DNA of 64,000 nt, taken from the NCBI GenBank assembly GCA_047974625.1, contig JBKECK010000054.1, positions 124,001 through 188,000 of the forward strand. Direction: 5' to 3'. Shown in pieces: positions 25,261 to 33,404 of the stretch. This DNA is from CADEDH01 sp047974625. GTDB taxonomy: Bacteria; Actinomycetota; Acidimicrobiia; Acidimicrobiales; SZUA-35. The notes below the pieces were generated by a model. That model worked only from the letters and a program-made list of their open reading frames with translations, did no database searches and was not told the DNA's origin. The position numbers and the translations under genes are program-made. Numbering within the stretch: position 1 is the stretch's first letter; every line of letters begins with the position of its first letter.

Positions 25261-26118
25261 AGTATTGGGGACCGGGGAACCCGGGGCGCTCGGCTCGGGC
25301 ACCTCGCCGAACCCGGCCAGTAGGGGGTCGATGTTGGGTCCCCGGCGGAGGTGGTGGCCCCCGTCCACGGGCAGGATGACCCCCGTCACCCAGGCCGATT
25401 CGGGGCCGCACAGGAAGCGGATCGCCGCGGCCACGTCACCGGTGGTGCCCCGCCGGCCGAGGGGCATGTTGAGGCGGTAGTCCTCGTTGATCTCCGGGGT
25501 GGTCTGCAGGGAGGCCGAGATCGCCGTCTCCACCAGGCCGGGGGCCACCGCGTTGACCCGGATCCCCCGGGAGCCGAGCTCGTCGGCGGCGTTGCGGACC
25601 AGGGCGTTGAGCCCACCCTTCGAGACCACGTAGGGGGACATGAACCGGTGGGTGTGGGACCCGGCGATCGACGAGACCGCGCACATCGCCCCGCCGCCGT
25701 TGGCCAGCAGGTGGAAGGCCCCGTGCTTCAGGGTCAGGAAGGCCCCGGTCAGGTTGGTCCGCAGGACCCGTTCCCATTCGGCCACCTCGAGGGCCTCGAT
25801 GAGGCCGGCCCCGCCGGTACCGGCGTTGGCCACCACGATCGACAGTGGGGCCCGCCCGTTGGCCGTGGCCAGGGCTGTGGCCAGGTCGGCCTCGTCGTCG
25901 ACGTCGGCGACCACATAGTGGACCCGCTCCCCGAGGTCTTTCACCGCGTCGATCAGGCGGGACTCGGTCCGGCCGCTGATGGTGACGGTGGCCCCGTCGG
26001 CGGCGAGGGCCCGAGCGGCCCCGAGGCCGATCCCCGAGCCTCCGCCGGTGACGAAGGCGTGGCGACCGGCCAGGGGGCCGGATCCGGTGGGTGGACCAGG
26101 TTCGACCACGGCGCTCAC
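25258..26118 (-). CDS. SDR family oxidoreductase coupled to a P450
   Basis: Short-chain dehydrogenase of 286 aa. It has AFVTGGGSGIGLGAARALA (residues 21-39), VVANAGTGG near 98, the catalytic Ser in AVSSIAGSHTH and Tyr-Lys in YVVSKGG near 165, and the VDGGHHLRRGP C-terminal motif. The GTG start at 26118 overlaps the P450 stop (GTGA), so the two are made together. A P450 that hydroxylates a substrate followed by an SDR that oxidises the alcohol is a common catabolic pair, for example in terpenoid or steroid breakdown; here this is inference from context. The long open frame upstream of 26118 is shadow sequence of the P450. Confidence 0.9.
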   Translation of the reverse strand: MSAVVEPGPPTGSGPLAGRHAFVTGGGSGIGLGAARALAADGATVTISGRTESRLIDAVKDLGERVHYVVADVDDEADLATALATANGRAPLSIVVANAGTGGAGLIEALEVAEWERVLRTNLTGAFLTLKHGAFHLLANGGGAMCAVSSIAGSHTHRFMSPYVVSKGGLNALVRNAADELGSRGIRVNAVAPGLVETAISASLQTTPEINEDYRLNMPLGRRGTTGDVAAAIRFLCGPESAWVTGVILPVDGGHHLRRGPNIDPLLAGFGEVPEPSAPGSPVPNT

Positions 26119-27341
26119 CACTCGACCGGGAGGGTCTCGATGCCGAGCACGAAGTTGCCGCGGCGCTCCGGCTGGAGACCGTCGGGGTCGACCAGGCGGA
26201 GGTCGGGGAGACGGCGGAGCACCTCTTCGAACAGGATCCGCAGTTCGAGCCGGGCCAGGTTGGCCCCCATGCAGAAGTGGCGGCCGTTGGCCCCGAAGGC
26301 CATGTGGGGGTTGGGGTCGCGGCTGATGTCGAACTCGTCGGGCCGGTCGAACACGGCGGCGTCCCGGTTGCCGGACAGGTAGAGCAACAGGAGACGGTCG
26401 CCGGCCAGCACCGGTTGACCGCCGAGTTCCACGTCTCGGGTGGCGGTCCGGTTCATGTTGCGGACCGGGGTGATCCACCTGAGCATCTCCTCGATCGCCC
26501 CCGGCAACAGGGTCGGGTCGGACCGGAGGGCGGCCAGCTGATCGGGGTGGTGGAGCAGGGCCTCGAGGCCGCCGGACATCACGTGGCGGGTCGTCTCGTC
26601 TCCGCCGACGAGGATCAGCATGGTCTCGTAGATGAGGTCCTCCCGGTCGAGCTGCTCCTTCTCGTTGTGGATCAGGAGGCTGATGAGGTCCTCCGCCGCC
26701 GGGTCGGTGCGGGTCTCGAGCTGGGCGTCGATGTACTGGATCCACTCGTACACGGCGGTGACGACGTCGTCACGGATCTCCTCGCCGCCGGTGGCGAACA
26801 GGTCAGACCAGTGGAGCAGCTTGTCCTCGTCGGCCAGGGGCAGGCCCATCAGGGTGGCGATCATCCGGAGGGGGATGGGCCGGGCGATGTCGTTCACGAA
26901 GTCGCAGTGGCCCTGGTCGATCACGCCGTCGATGAGCTCGGTGACGGTCCGGCGCAGGAACGCCTCGTGATTAGCGACCCGTCGGGGGGTGAACCCGGAG
27001 CTGACGATCCGGCGGCGGCGGGTGTGGTCCGGCGGGTCGGTGTTGATCATCGACGGCACCGAGCTCTCGGGCCGTGACCCCTTGCCGCTGCAGAAGGTCT
27101 CCCAGTCGGCCTCGATCCGGCTGATCAGCTCATGGGATGTGACCGCCCACAGGCCGGTGACGTCGTCCCAGTAGAGGGGGGCGTAGCGGCGCATCCAGGC
27201 CATCCGTTCGTTCGGATCGGCGTGGAACTCGAGGGCCATGACCTCGATGTCGTCCCGCGTCGGGTGCTCCGGGGTCCGGCGTCGGATGGTCGAAGGGTCG
27301 AACCGGTACAGCTGGTTTCGTTGCTCGGTGGGTGCTTCCAC
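26115..27341 (-). CDS. Cytochrome P450
   Basis: Soluble class I bacterial P450 of 408 aa. The heme-binding loop FGANGRHFCMGANLARLE is near residue 350 with the thiolate Cys at about 357. The I-helix oxygen-activation motif is LILVGGDETTRHVMSGG (about 223-239, Thr-Thr present). EEMLRWITPV gives the K-helix ExxR (Glu and Arg), and the loop DRPDEFDISRDPNPHMAFG precedes the heme. It needs a ferredoxin and a reductase, not adjacent here. The GTG at 27341 has AGGAG 9 nt upstream; the frame continues to 27404 but without a better start. The profile resembles CYP125/CYP142/CYP51-unrelated actinobacterial catabolic P450s, with no finer assignment possible. Confidence 0.93.
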   Translation of the reverse strand: MEAPTEQRNQLYRFDPSTIRRRTPEHPTRDDIEVMALEFHADPNERMAWMRRYAPLYWDDVTGLWAVTSHELISRIEADWETFCSGKGSRPESSVPSMINTDPPDHTRRRRIVSSGFTPRRVANHEAFLRRTVTELIDGVIDQGHCDFVNDIARPIPLRMIATLMGLPLADEDKLLHWSDLFATGGEEIRDDVVTAVYEWIQYIDAQLETRTDPAAEDLISLLIHNEKEQLDREDLIYETMLILVGGDETTRHVMSGGLEALLHHPDQLAALRSDPTLLPGAIEEMLRWITPVRNMNRTATRDVELGGQPVLAGDRLLLLYLSGNRDAAVFDRPDEFDISRDPNPHMAFGANGRHFCMGANLARLELRILFEEVLRRLPDLRLVDPDGLQPERRGNFVLGIETLPVEW

Positions 27342-27444
27342 GGGTCTGCACTCCTGGTCGGGGGGATCGCCTCCACCGTGTCCGGTCGGCGGCCGTTGCG
27401 TCAATGCCGGGGCCGATCCCGGCGTGCGGACGCGCCGCCGCCCA

Positions 27445-27504
27445 GCTCGTACCTGGGTGCGAGCCCACGGGTCGCCCCACCTTGTACCCGGGTGCGAGCG
27501 ACCC
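27445..27504 (-). terminator. Double hairpin downstream of bfr
   Basis: GCTCG...CGAGC (27445-27464) and GGGTCGC...GCGACCC (27469-27504) form two stem-loops just after the bfr stop. They share a direct repeat ending GGGTGCGAGC. No U-run follows, as is common in high-GC actinobacteria. Confidence 0.55.
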
Positions 27505-27512
27505 TCCGAGTC

Positions 27513-27983
27513 TCAGCCGTTGAGCTGGGCCTGGAGGTACCGCTCGATCCCGATGTCGTTGATGGCGTGCAACTGGGTCTCGATCCAGTCGAGATGCGCC
27601 TCCTCGCCGAGCACCAGGGACTCGCACAGTTCACGGGTCCCCGGGTCACCCTCCTCGACGGCCAGACGGACGCCGCGACGGTACCGCTCGATGGCGGCCT
27701 CCTCGAGGGCTCGGTCGACCTCGAACTGCTCCATCGGAGTCTCCCCGATGCGGACCGTGCCCAGCCGCTGCAGATTGGGCATGCCGTCCAGCAGGATGAT
27801 CCGGTCGATGAGGCGCTCGGCGTCGCGCATCTCCTCTATCGACTCCTCCCGGTACTTGCCGGCCAGCCGCGTCCACCCCCAGTTCTCGCACAGTTTGGCG
27901 TGGGTGAAGTACTGGTTGATGGCCGTCAGCTCGGCCGTGAGGGCCTCGTTGAGGAACTCGATGATGGCGGGGGATCCCTTCAT
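27513..27983 (-). CDS. bfr: Bacterioferritin
   Basis: Iron-storage 24-mer subunit of 156 aa. Ferroxidase ligands Glu18, Glu51, Glu94, Glu127 and His130 are all in place when aligned with E. coli Bfr numbering, and Met52, the heme ligand, is kept in SIEEMRDAER. Position 54, normally His, is Asp here (codon GAC at 27824-27822), which alters one metal ligand of the di-iron site. The ATG at 27983 sits inside the end of the bfd gene (4-bp overlap), so storage protein and its reductive partner are coupled. The C-terminal YLQAQL motif matches the family. A double hairpin follows the stop. Confidence 0.95.
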   Translation of the reverse strand: MKGSPAIIEFLNEALTAELTAINQYFTHAKLCENWGWTRLAGKYREESIEEMRDAERLIDRIILLDGMPNLQRLGTVRIGETPMEQFEVDRALEEAAIERYRRGVRLAVEEGDPGTRELCESLVLGEEAHLDWIETQLHAINDIGIERYLQAQLNG

Positions 27984-28219
27984 GCCGCCGACTGTATCGA
28001 TCGTGACCGACCCCCCACCGGCGGGGCGGCGATGACGCTCGTCGCCTCCGGCCCGGACCGGTCGGTGACGGCCAGCATCTCCTCGAGCACGGGCCGGCAC
28101 CCGCCACAATCGCCCCCGGCCCCGCAGGCGGCCGCCAATGCCTCCACCGTGCGCTCTCCCGACCGGACCAGCTCGACGATCGCCGCATAGTTCAACGCTC
28201 GGCAGTGGCAGACAACCAT
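27980..28219 (-). CDS. bfd: Bacterioferritin-associated ferredoxin (Bfd-like, [2Fe-2S])
   Basis: Small Fe-S protein of 79 aa. The Bfd fold binds [2Fe-2S] through CHCRALN near the N-terminus (Cys4 and Cys6) and CGAGGDCGGCRPVLEEM (pair Cys38/Cys41). It would reduce the bacterioferritin core to release Fe(II). The last 25 residues are extra and low-complexity. GAGG lies about 7 nt before the ATG. It is the first gene of the bfd-bfr operon; a 30-bp imperfect dyad overlaps its probable promoter, suggesting control by iron. Confidence 0.92.
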   Translation of the reverse strand: MVVCHCRALNYAAIVELVRSGERTVEALAAACGAGGDCGGCRPVLEEMLAVTDRSGPEATSVIAAPPVGGRSRSIQSAA

Positions 28220-28235
28220 CGGGACCCTCTTCGAG

Positions 28236-28265
28236 TTAGGCAGCCCTGAGATATAGGCTGCTTAA
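28236..28265 (-). promoter_or_regulatory. Inverted repeat over the bfd-bfr promoter
   Basis: TTAGGCAGCC and GGCTGCTTAA (9 of 10 bases symmetrical) flank a 10-bp spacer containing TATATC on the coding strand, a likely -10. The TTAGG ends resemble IdeR/DtxR half-sites (TTAGGTTAG consensus), but the overall spacing differs, so the regulator is uncertain. Confidence 0.5.
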
Positions 28266-28312
28266 CGTAGCAGTCGACAAGGCCACTGTCGACACCGGGG
28301 CCGGTCGAGGGG

Positions 28313-29149
28313 TCAGCGTCCGACGAAACGGGCGGCGCGTCGCTCGCGGAAGGAGGCGAGGCCCTCCTGGAAGTCGTCGGTGGCGAGGACGGCCTCGGAC
28401 ATGGCGGGGATGGCGGCGATGGCGGTGGGTTCGTCGTGGTCGAGGGCGAGGCGGGCGTTGGCGATGGTGTGTTGGAGACCGATGGGGGCACAGGCGAGGA
28501 TGTCGCGGCCGAGCTCCACCGCCCGCTCGATCTGGCGGCCGGGTTCGACCACCTCCTGGACCAGGCCGATCCGGTGGGCCTCATCGGCCGAGAACTCGTC
28601 GGCCCGGAGCAGGTGGTACATGGCGTTGCCCCAGCCGGCGCGCTGCACGTACCGCACGGTGGCGCCGCCCAGGGGGGCTAGGCCCCGTCTGGGTTCGAGC
28701 TGACACAAGCGGGCGTCGGAGGCGGCCACCACGATGTCGCCGGCCAGGGCGACCTCGATGCCGACGGTGAGGGTGAGGCCCTGGATGGCGGTGACCAGGG
28801 GTTTGGTGAGCCGGCGCCGCAGGCCGAACGGATCGACCGGTTCCCGGTCACGGTCGCGTCGCCGCCGTTCGGCCTCGGCCCGGGCCTCGGGGGTGAAGAA
28901 CAGGGGCATCTCGAGACCGGCGGTGGTGTCGGCTCCGGCGAAGGTCAGCACCCCGGCGAACAGGTCGGCGTCGTCGTCGAGCCGGGTGAGGGCGTCACCC
29001 AACTCATTCATGATCTTCGGGGTCACGGCGTTCTTCTTGGCCACCCGGTCGACGGTCATGACGAGCAGGTGGTCGTCGACCACCTGCACCCGGACCGTGC
29101 CGTGCGGGTGCAGCTCCGTGGGTTCGAGTTCAGCATCATCGAGTTTCAT
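28313..29149 (-). CDS. Enoyl-CoA hydratase/isomerase family protein
   Basis: Crotonase-fold enzyme of 278 aa acting on acyl-CoA thioesters. The oxyanion-hole segments are AGADTTAGLEMPLFF (about 67-81) and GLTLTVGIEVALAGDIVVAA (about 120-140). LEPRRGLAPLGGATVRYVQRAG carries the second part of the active site, with Pro and Gly where many hydratases have Glu, so the chemistry may not be simple hydration. Start ATG at 29149; the in-frame upstream codons to 29200 run into the promoter. It is divergent from the HxlR regulator at 29241, which probably controls it. Confidence 0.9.
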   Translation of the reverse strand: MKLDDAELEPTELHPHGTVRVQVVDDHLLVMTVDRVAKKNAVTPKIMNELGDALTRLDDDADLFAGVLTFAGADTTAGLEMPLFFTPEARAEAERRRRDRDREPVDPFGLRRRLTKPLVTAIQGLTLTVGIEVALAGDIVVAASDARLCQLEPRRGLAPLGGATVRYVQRAGWGNAMYHLLRADEFSADEAHRIGLVQEVVEPGRQIERAVELGRDILACAPIGLQHTIANARLALDHDEPTAIAAIPAMSEAVLATDDFQEGLASFRERRAARFVGR

Positions 29150-29174
29150 AATGGAATGGACCCTAGTGTCGACG

Positions 29175-29208
29175 GTTCCGTGATGCAATCGCAGTTCCAT
29201 GATGCAAT
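29175..29208. promoter_or_regulatory. Direct repeat between crotonase and HxlR genes (possible operator)
   Basis: GTTCCGTGATGCAAT (29175-29189) and GTTCCATGATGCAAT (29194-29208), 14 of 15 identical, with a 19-bp period. They lie between the two divergent starts. Confidence 0.5.
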
Positions 29209-29240
29209 GGGGGCACCGGTGTCTCCCCTAAGCTGGGGAT

Positions 29241-29708
29241 ATGAAGCGAACCGACACGTCGGGATGGCCGTGCCCCATCGCCCGCAGCGCGGCGGTACTC
29301 GGAGACCATTGGAACCTGCTCCTCATCCGGCAGGCCTGCATGGGCACCCGACGCTTCGACGACTTCCAGCGGGAGCTCGGCATCGGCCGCAACATCCTCA
29401 CCCGCCGGCTCAACACCCTGGTCAACGAGGACGTGCTCACCCGGGTGCGCTACCAGGAGTCCCCACCGCGCGACGAGTACCGTCTCACCGACAAGGGCCG
29501 GGACGCCTACCGGGTGTTGGCCGCCATGGCGGCCTGGGGGGATCGGTGGCTCGGCGGGCCCGAAGGCCCCCCGCTGATCCTCCACCACACCACCTGCGGC
29601 CACGAGATGCACGCTGTGGTCACCTGCAGCGAGTGCGCCGCCGAGATCGATGTGCGTGACGTGCGGGCATCGGCCGGCCCCGGCCTGCCCCCCGAACCGA
29701 CCCGCTGA
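29241..29708 (+). CDS. HxlR family transcriptional regulator
   Basis: Winged helix-turn-helix regulator of 155 aa. The HxlR core begins CPIARSAAVLGDHWNLLLIRQ (residues 11-31), then FDDFQRELGIGRNILTRRLN and YRLTDKGRDAYRVLAAM. The C-terminal part has CGHEMHAVVTCSEC (about 118-131), with three Cys and His residues that could bind metal or sense redox state, beyond the minimal HxlR domain. TAAGCT lies 6 nt before the ATG (leaderless layout). It is divergent from the crotonase gene across a 15-bp direct repeat. Confidence 0.92.
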   Translation: MKRTDTSGWPCPIARSAAVLGDHWNLLLIRQACMGTRRFDDFQRELGIGRNILTRRLNTLVNEDVLTRVRYQESPPRDEYRLTDKGRDAYRVLAAMAAWGDRWLGGPEGPPLILHHTTCGHEMHAVVTCSECAAEIDVRDVRASAGPGLPPEPTR

Positions 29709-29715
29709 CGGCGCC

Positions 29716-30786
29716 CTACCCCCCGGTACCGTCGCCCTCGCCCACCGAGTTGATCAGGTCCACGGCCTGTTCGAGGTGGGTGATCTGCTCGGCGGCGGTG
29801 CGACCCTGGGGTCCGAGCCGAAGCACGTCGACCCCGGCCCGGGCGTAGGCCCGGACCCGGTCCCGGACCAGGTCGGCGGTGCCGATCGGATAGGCGGACA
29901 GGATCAGCTCCTCGGGCACCGCGGCGGCGGCCGCCGCCTTGTCGCCGGCCACCCACAGACGTTGCACCTCGGCGGCGACCTCGCCGTAGCCGGCGCGGGA
30001 GTAGGCGGCGTTGTAGAAGTTCGTGGTGGCCGAACCCATGCCCCCCAGGGTGAACGCCATGGCCGGCCGGGCCCGTTCGATCAGGGCGTCGACGTCATCC
30101 GACACCGTGATCTGGGCGTTGACCTGGATGTCGATGTCGTCGAGGGACCGGCCCGCCCGCTCGGCCCCGGCCCGGATGGGGGCCAGCATCACCTCGGCGT
30201 GCTCGGGAACGAAGGACGTACCCAACCAACCGTCGGCCAGCTCACCGGTGAGCTCGAGGGACCGCGGCCCCAGGGTGGCCAGGTAGATGGGGAGATCGGG
30301 CCGGGGTCGGATCGACGACTTGAGGGCCTTGCCCTCGCCCCCGGGCCGGGGCAGCACATGGTGGGTGCCGTCGTAGCGGAGCCGCTCCCCGCTCAGACCC
30401 ATCCGCACGATGTCGAGGTACTCCCGAAGCCGGCCCAGGGGGTGGGCGAAGGCGGCACCGTGGAACCCCTCCACCACCTGGGGTCCGCTGACCCCGAGGC
30501 CGAGCACGAACCGGTCGTGGGAGATCTGGGCCATCGACAACGCCGTCATGACCGTCATCGACGGTGTCCGGGCGCTGATCTGCATGATGCCGGGGCCCAG
30601 CCTGATCCGCTCGGTCACCGCGGCCAGGTAGGCCAGCGGGGTCACGGCGTCCATCCCCCACGCCTCGGCCGACCACACGGTGTCGACCCCCAGCCGGTCG
30701 GCGGCTCGGACGTAGGCGACGACGTCGTCCCAATCGTCCCCGTCGTAGTAGGCACTGCCCACACTCACCGCGATCCTCATGGTCAC
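29716..30786 (-). CDS. LLM class F420-dependent oxidoreductase
   Basis: Luciferase-like oxidoreductase of 356 aa. Markers are RIAVSVGSAYYDG, ADRLGVDTVWSAEAWGMDAV (residues 29-48), RIRLGPGIMQISARTPSMTV near 60-80, and FVLGLGVSGPQVVEGFHG, the pattern of mycobacterial F420-dependent methylene-H4MPT-reductase-like enzymes. IYLATLGPRSLELTGELADG (about 168-187) forms the cofactor-binding part. GTG at 30786 overlaps the upstream alkylsulfatase stop by 4 bp; an ATG two codons later is an alternative. It is the last gene of a five-gene operon with an ABC exporter and an alkylsulfatase. Confidence 0.9.
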   Translation of the reverse strand: MTMRIAVSVGSAYYDGDDWDDVVAYVRAADRLGVDTVWSAEAWGMDAVTPLAYLAAVTERIRLGPGIMQISARTPSMTVMTALSMAQISHDRFVLGLGVSGPQVVEGFHGAAFAHPLGRLREYLDIVRMGLSGERLRYDGTHHVLPRPGGEGKALKSSIRPRPDLPIYLATLGPRSLELTGELADGWLGTSFVPEHAEVMLAPIRAGAERAGRSLDDIDIQVNAQITVSDDVDALIERARPAMAFTLGGMGSATTNFYNAAYSRAGYGEVAAEVQRLWVAGDKAAAAAAVPEELILSAYPIGTADLVRDRVRAYARAGVDVLRLGPQGRTAAEQITHLEQAVDLINSVGEGDGTGG

Positions 30787-32693
30787 GGCTCCACGATGGT
30801 GAAGTCGGCCGGGAATGACTCGAGGGCGTCGAGCACCGTCCTCAACGCCTTGTCATCCCCGTCGACGGTGACGGCGCCCCGCTCCACCAGGTCGGTGAAT
30901 CCGGCCGCCCCGGACAACAGCTCACCGAGGGTGGGGCGGGTCAGGGTGAGGGTGACGTCGGCGTCGGGATCGAGCCGGCCCGGGGTGTGATGCAGGGTGC
31001 AGTTCTCCAGGCCGAGGACATGGTCCTCCCCGAGGTCGGGGAACCGCCAGTTGATGGTGACCCTGGCCCCGTCCAGGCCGGTGGCATCCAGGCGCACCCC
31101 GAGGCCGTCGAAGGCCAGATCGATCGGGAGGTTGTCGGCCACCGGGGTCAGGGGCCGGGCCCTGACGGCCACCCCGTCGCGCAATTCCATTGCCCCGGTC
31201 AGGTAGAAGCCCCGCCAGGGTCCCGACTCCGTGCGGTATCCCAGCTGTTCGAAGGTCCGAGCCTGCAGCTCCCGGGCTTCGGCGTGGTCGGGCCGGGCGA
31301 ACACCAGGTGGTTCAGCACTTCGGCCGCCCACCGGTAGTCCCCGTCGTCGAAGGCCTGGCGACCGAGGGCCAGGGTGGCCTCGGGGCCACCGAAGGCGGC
31401 CACGTACCGGGCGGCGGCCGCCTCCGGTGGATGGGGGTCGAGGTTGGCGGGGTTGCCGTCGAACCACCCCAGGTAGCGCTGGTACACGGCCCGGGCGTTG
31501 TGCTTGACGGTGCCGTAGTAGCCGCGGGTGTCGCCGTGACGGGCGAAGCACCCGGGCATCTCGAGCGTCTCGGCGATTTCGGGGGCGGTGAGACCCCGGT
31601 TGGCCAGGCGCATGGTCTGGTCGTGGATCCAGCGGTAGACGTCGCGCTGGCGCCGGATGAAGACGACGGCGTCGTCGTGGCCGAAGCGGGGCCAGTGGTG
31701 GCTGGCGAAGGCGATGTCGGTCTGGTGGCCGAACAGGAGCAGGGCCTCGTGGAGGTACTTGCTCCAGCCCAGGGCGTCGCGAACCTGGGCCCCGCGCAGG
31801 GTGTAGAGGTTGTGCAGGTTGTGGCTGCAGTTCTCGGCCAGGCACAGGAGACGTTTGTCCGGGAAGTGGAAGTTCATCTCCGCCGGGGCCTCGGCCCCCG
31901 GGGTGTTCTGGAACACGATGCGGAGGCCGTCGACGATCAGCTCCTGGCCGGTTTCGGCGATGATCTCGGTGGGCGGGATCAGACCCACCTGACCCCGGGC
32001 GCTCGTCTTGCCGAGACCGGCGTCGATGTGGCCGAGGGGCCCGACCGGGAGCAGGGAGCCGTACATGTAAGAGGCCCGGCGCCGCATGGCCGGTCCGGCC
32101 ACGACGTTCTCAGCCACGACCTCTTCCATGAACCCGACCGGCGCGATGACCCGGACGTCGCCGGCGTCGACAGCCTCGGTGGTCGTCACCCCGAGCACCC
32201 CGCCGAAGTGGTCGACATGGCTGTGGGTGTAGATGACGGCGGTCACCGGCCGCTCTCCCAGGGTCCGGTTGGCCAGCTCCAGGCAGGCCGCCGCCGTCTC
32301 GGCCGTGGTCAACGGATCGATGACCACCCAGCCTCGGGTACCGGCCAAGAAGGTGACGTTGGAGATGTCGTAGCCCCGAGCCTGCCACACCCCGTCGGTC
32401 ACCTCGAACAGACCATGGTGGGAGTTCAGTCGGGCCTGGCGCCACAGGCTCGGATGGACCGAATCGGGGGCCACCGGGTCGGCGACGGCGGCGGCCATGC
32501 CCATCTGGTCCCATTGGGGCCGGCGGCCCGCCGCGCCGATCGAGGTCTCCAATCCGGCGATCCGGCCCCGACCCGCCCGTTCCCAGTCCCCCTCGTCGTC
32601 GAGGGACAGGATCGCACCCTGCTCGGCGAGGTGACGGCGGGTGGCCTCGGTCGGCGGTTGCGGGGCGGTGACCATGGCCGGGAGCTTACTCAC
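30783..32693 (-). CDS. Alkyl/aryl-sulfatase of the metallo-beta-lactamase type (SdsA1/BDS1 family)
   Basis: Zinc-dependent alkylsulfatase of 636 aa that hydrolyses primary alkyl sulfates such as detergents to alcohol and sulfate. The metallo-beta-lactamase motif THSHVDHFGG (about 155-164) gives the first metal site; AENCSHNLHNLYTLRG and FASHHWPRFG supply further His ligands. A dimerisation domain follows (about 400-500), and the C-terminal SCP2-like domain (about 510-636) binds the alkyl chain. No clear export signal is seen at the N-terminus, so it may be cytosolic. This sulfatase class does not need formylglycine, so it is not a client of the FGE at 9500. Start ATG at 32693, 18 bp after the ABC ATPase stop. 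Confidence 0.92.
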   Translation of the reverse strand: MSKLPAMVTAPQPPTEATRRHLAEQGAILSLDDEGDWERAGRGRIAGLETSIGAAGRRPQWDQMGMAAAVADPVAPDSVHPSLWRQARLNSHHGLFEVTDGVWQARGYDISNVTFLAGTRGWVVIDPLTTAETAAACLELANRTLGERPVTAVIYTHSHVDHFGGVLGVTTTEAVDAGDVRVIAPVGFMEEVVAENVVAGPAMRRRASYMYGSLLPVGPLGHIDAGLGKTSARGQVGLIPPTEIIAETGQELIVDGLRIVFQNTPGAEAPAEMNFHFPDKRLLCLAENCSHNLHNLYTLRGAQVRDALGWSKYLHEALLLFGHQTDIAFASHHWPRFGHDDAVVFIRRQRDVYRWIHDQTMRLANRGLTAPEIAETLEMPGCFARHGDTRGYYGTVKHNARAVYQRYLGWFDGNPANLDPHPPEAAAARYVAAFGGPEATLALGRQAFDDGDYRWAAEVLNHLVFARPDHAEARELQARTFEQLGYRTESGPWRGFYLTGAMELRDGVAVRARPLTPVADNLPIDLAFDGLGVRLDATGLDGARVTINWRFPDLGEDHVLGLENCTLHHTPGRLDPDADVTLTLTRPTLGELLSGAAGFTDLVERGAVTVDGDDKALRTVLDALESFPADFTIVEP

Positions 32694-32711
32694 CCGCTCC
32701 CGGGCGGGCGA

Positions 32712-33398
32712 TCAGACCGCCCGGTCGGTGGCCAGGCCACCGTCGACGATCTCGACGATCCGGTCGGCGAAGCCCAGGATCCGTTCGTCGTGGGTGACCA
32801 CCACGGCCGCCAGGCCCCGGTCCTTGATCTCGGCCGCGAGCAGCTCCATGACCTGATGGCCGAGCTCGCTGTCGAGCGCCGAGGTCGGTTCGTCCACCAG
32901 GACCAGGGGCGGCTCGTTCATGAGGGCCCGGCCGATAGCCACCCTCTGCTGTTGGCCTCCCGAGAGCTGGGCCGGGAGGTTCCCGGCCCGGTCAGCCAGG
33001 CTCAGGTCCTCCAGCAACCGGTCGGCCCGGTCCCTGGCCGCCCGGTCGATCCGGCCGCCTCCGAACTGGCGGACCACGAGGAGGTTCTCCCGGGCGGTGA
33101 GGAAGGGCACCAGGTTGACCGCCTGGAAGACGAAGCCGATCCGGTCCCGGCGAAAGGTGGCCAGCTGGCCGTCGTCGTAGTCGGAGATGTCGGTGTCGCC
33201 CACCACGACCCGGCCGCCGGTCGGCTTGAGCAGTCCGCCCGCCACCGTCAGCAGGGTGGTCTTGCCGGAACCGGACGGGCCCATGACGAACAGCATCTCG
33301 TTGTCGTCCACGGTGATACTGATGTCGTCGAGGGCGACGACCTGCTGATCGCCCTCGCCGTAGACCTTGCGGACGTCGTGGAGGTCGAGTGCGGGCAT
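32712..33398 (-). CDS. ABC transporter ATP-binding protein (MacB/LolD-like)
   Basis: ATPase of 228 aa of the MacB/LolD/FtsE group. Walker A GPSGSGKTT (residues 38-46), Q-loop VFQAVNLVPFLTARENL, signature LSGGQQQRVAIGRAL (about 140-154), Walker B LVLVDEPTSALD and the H-switch VVVTHDER are intact. It would power the two FtsX-like permeases encoded just upstream in the same operon. Six bases separate it from the second permease gene. Confidence 0.95.
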   Translation of the reverse strand: MPALDLHDVRKVYGEGDQQVVALDDISITVDDNEMLFVMGPSGSGKTTLLTVAGGLLKPTGGRVVVGDTDISDYDDGQLATFRRDRIGFVFQAVNLVPFLTARENLLVVRQFGGGRIDRAARDRADRLLEDLSLADRAGNLPAQLSGGQQQRVAIGRALMNEPPLVLVDEPTSALDSELGHQVMELLAAEIKDRGLAAVVVTHDERILGFADRIVEIVDGGLATDRAV

Positions 33399-33404
33399 GT
33401 CAGG

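Noticed and set aside
9500..32693. FGE acting on the sulfatase at 30783
   Set aside because: That sulfatase is a zinc metallo-beta-lactamase type without a CxPxR motif, so it does not need formylglycine.
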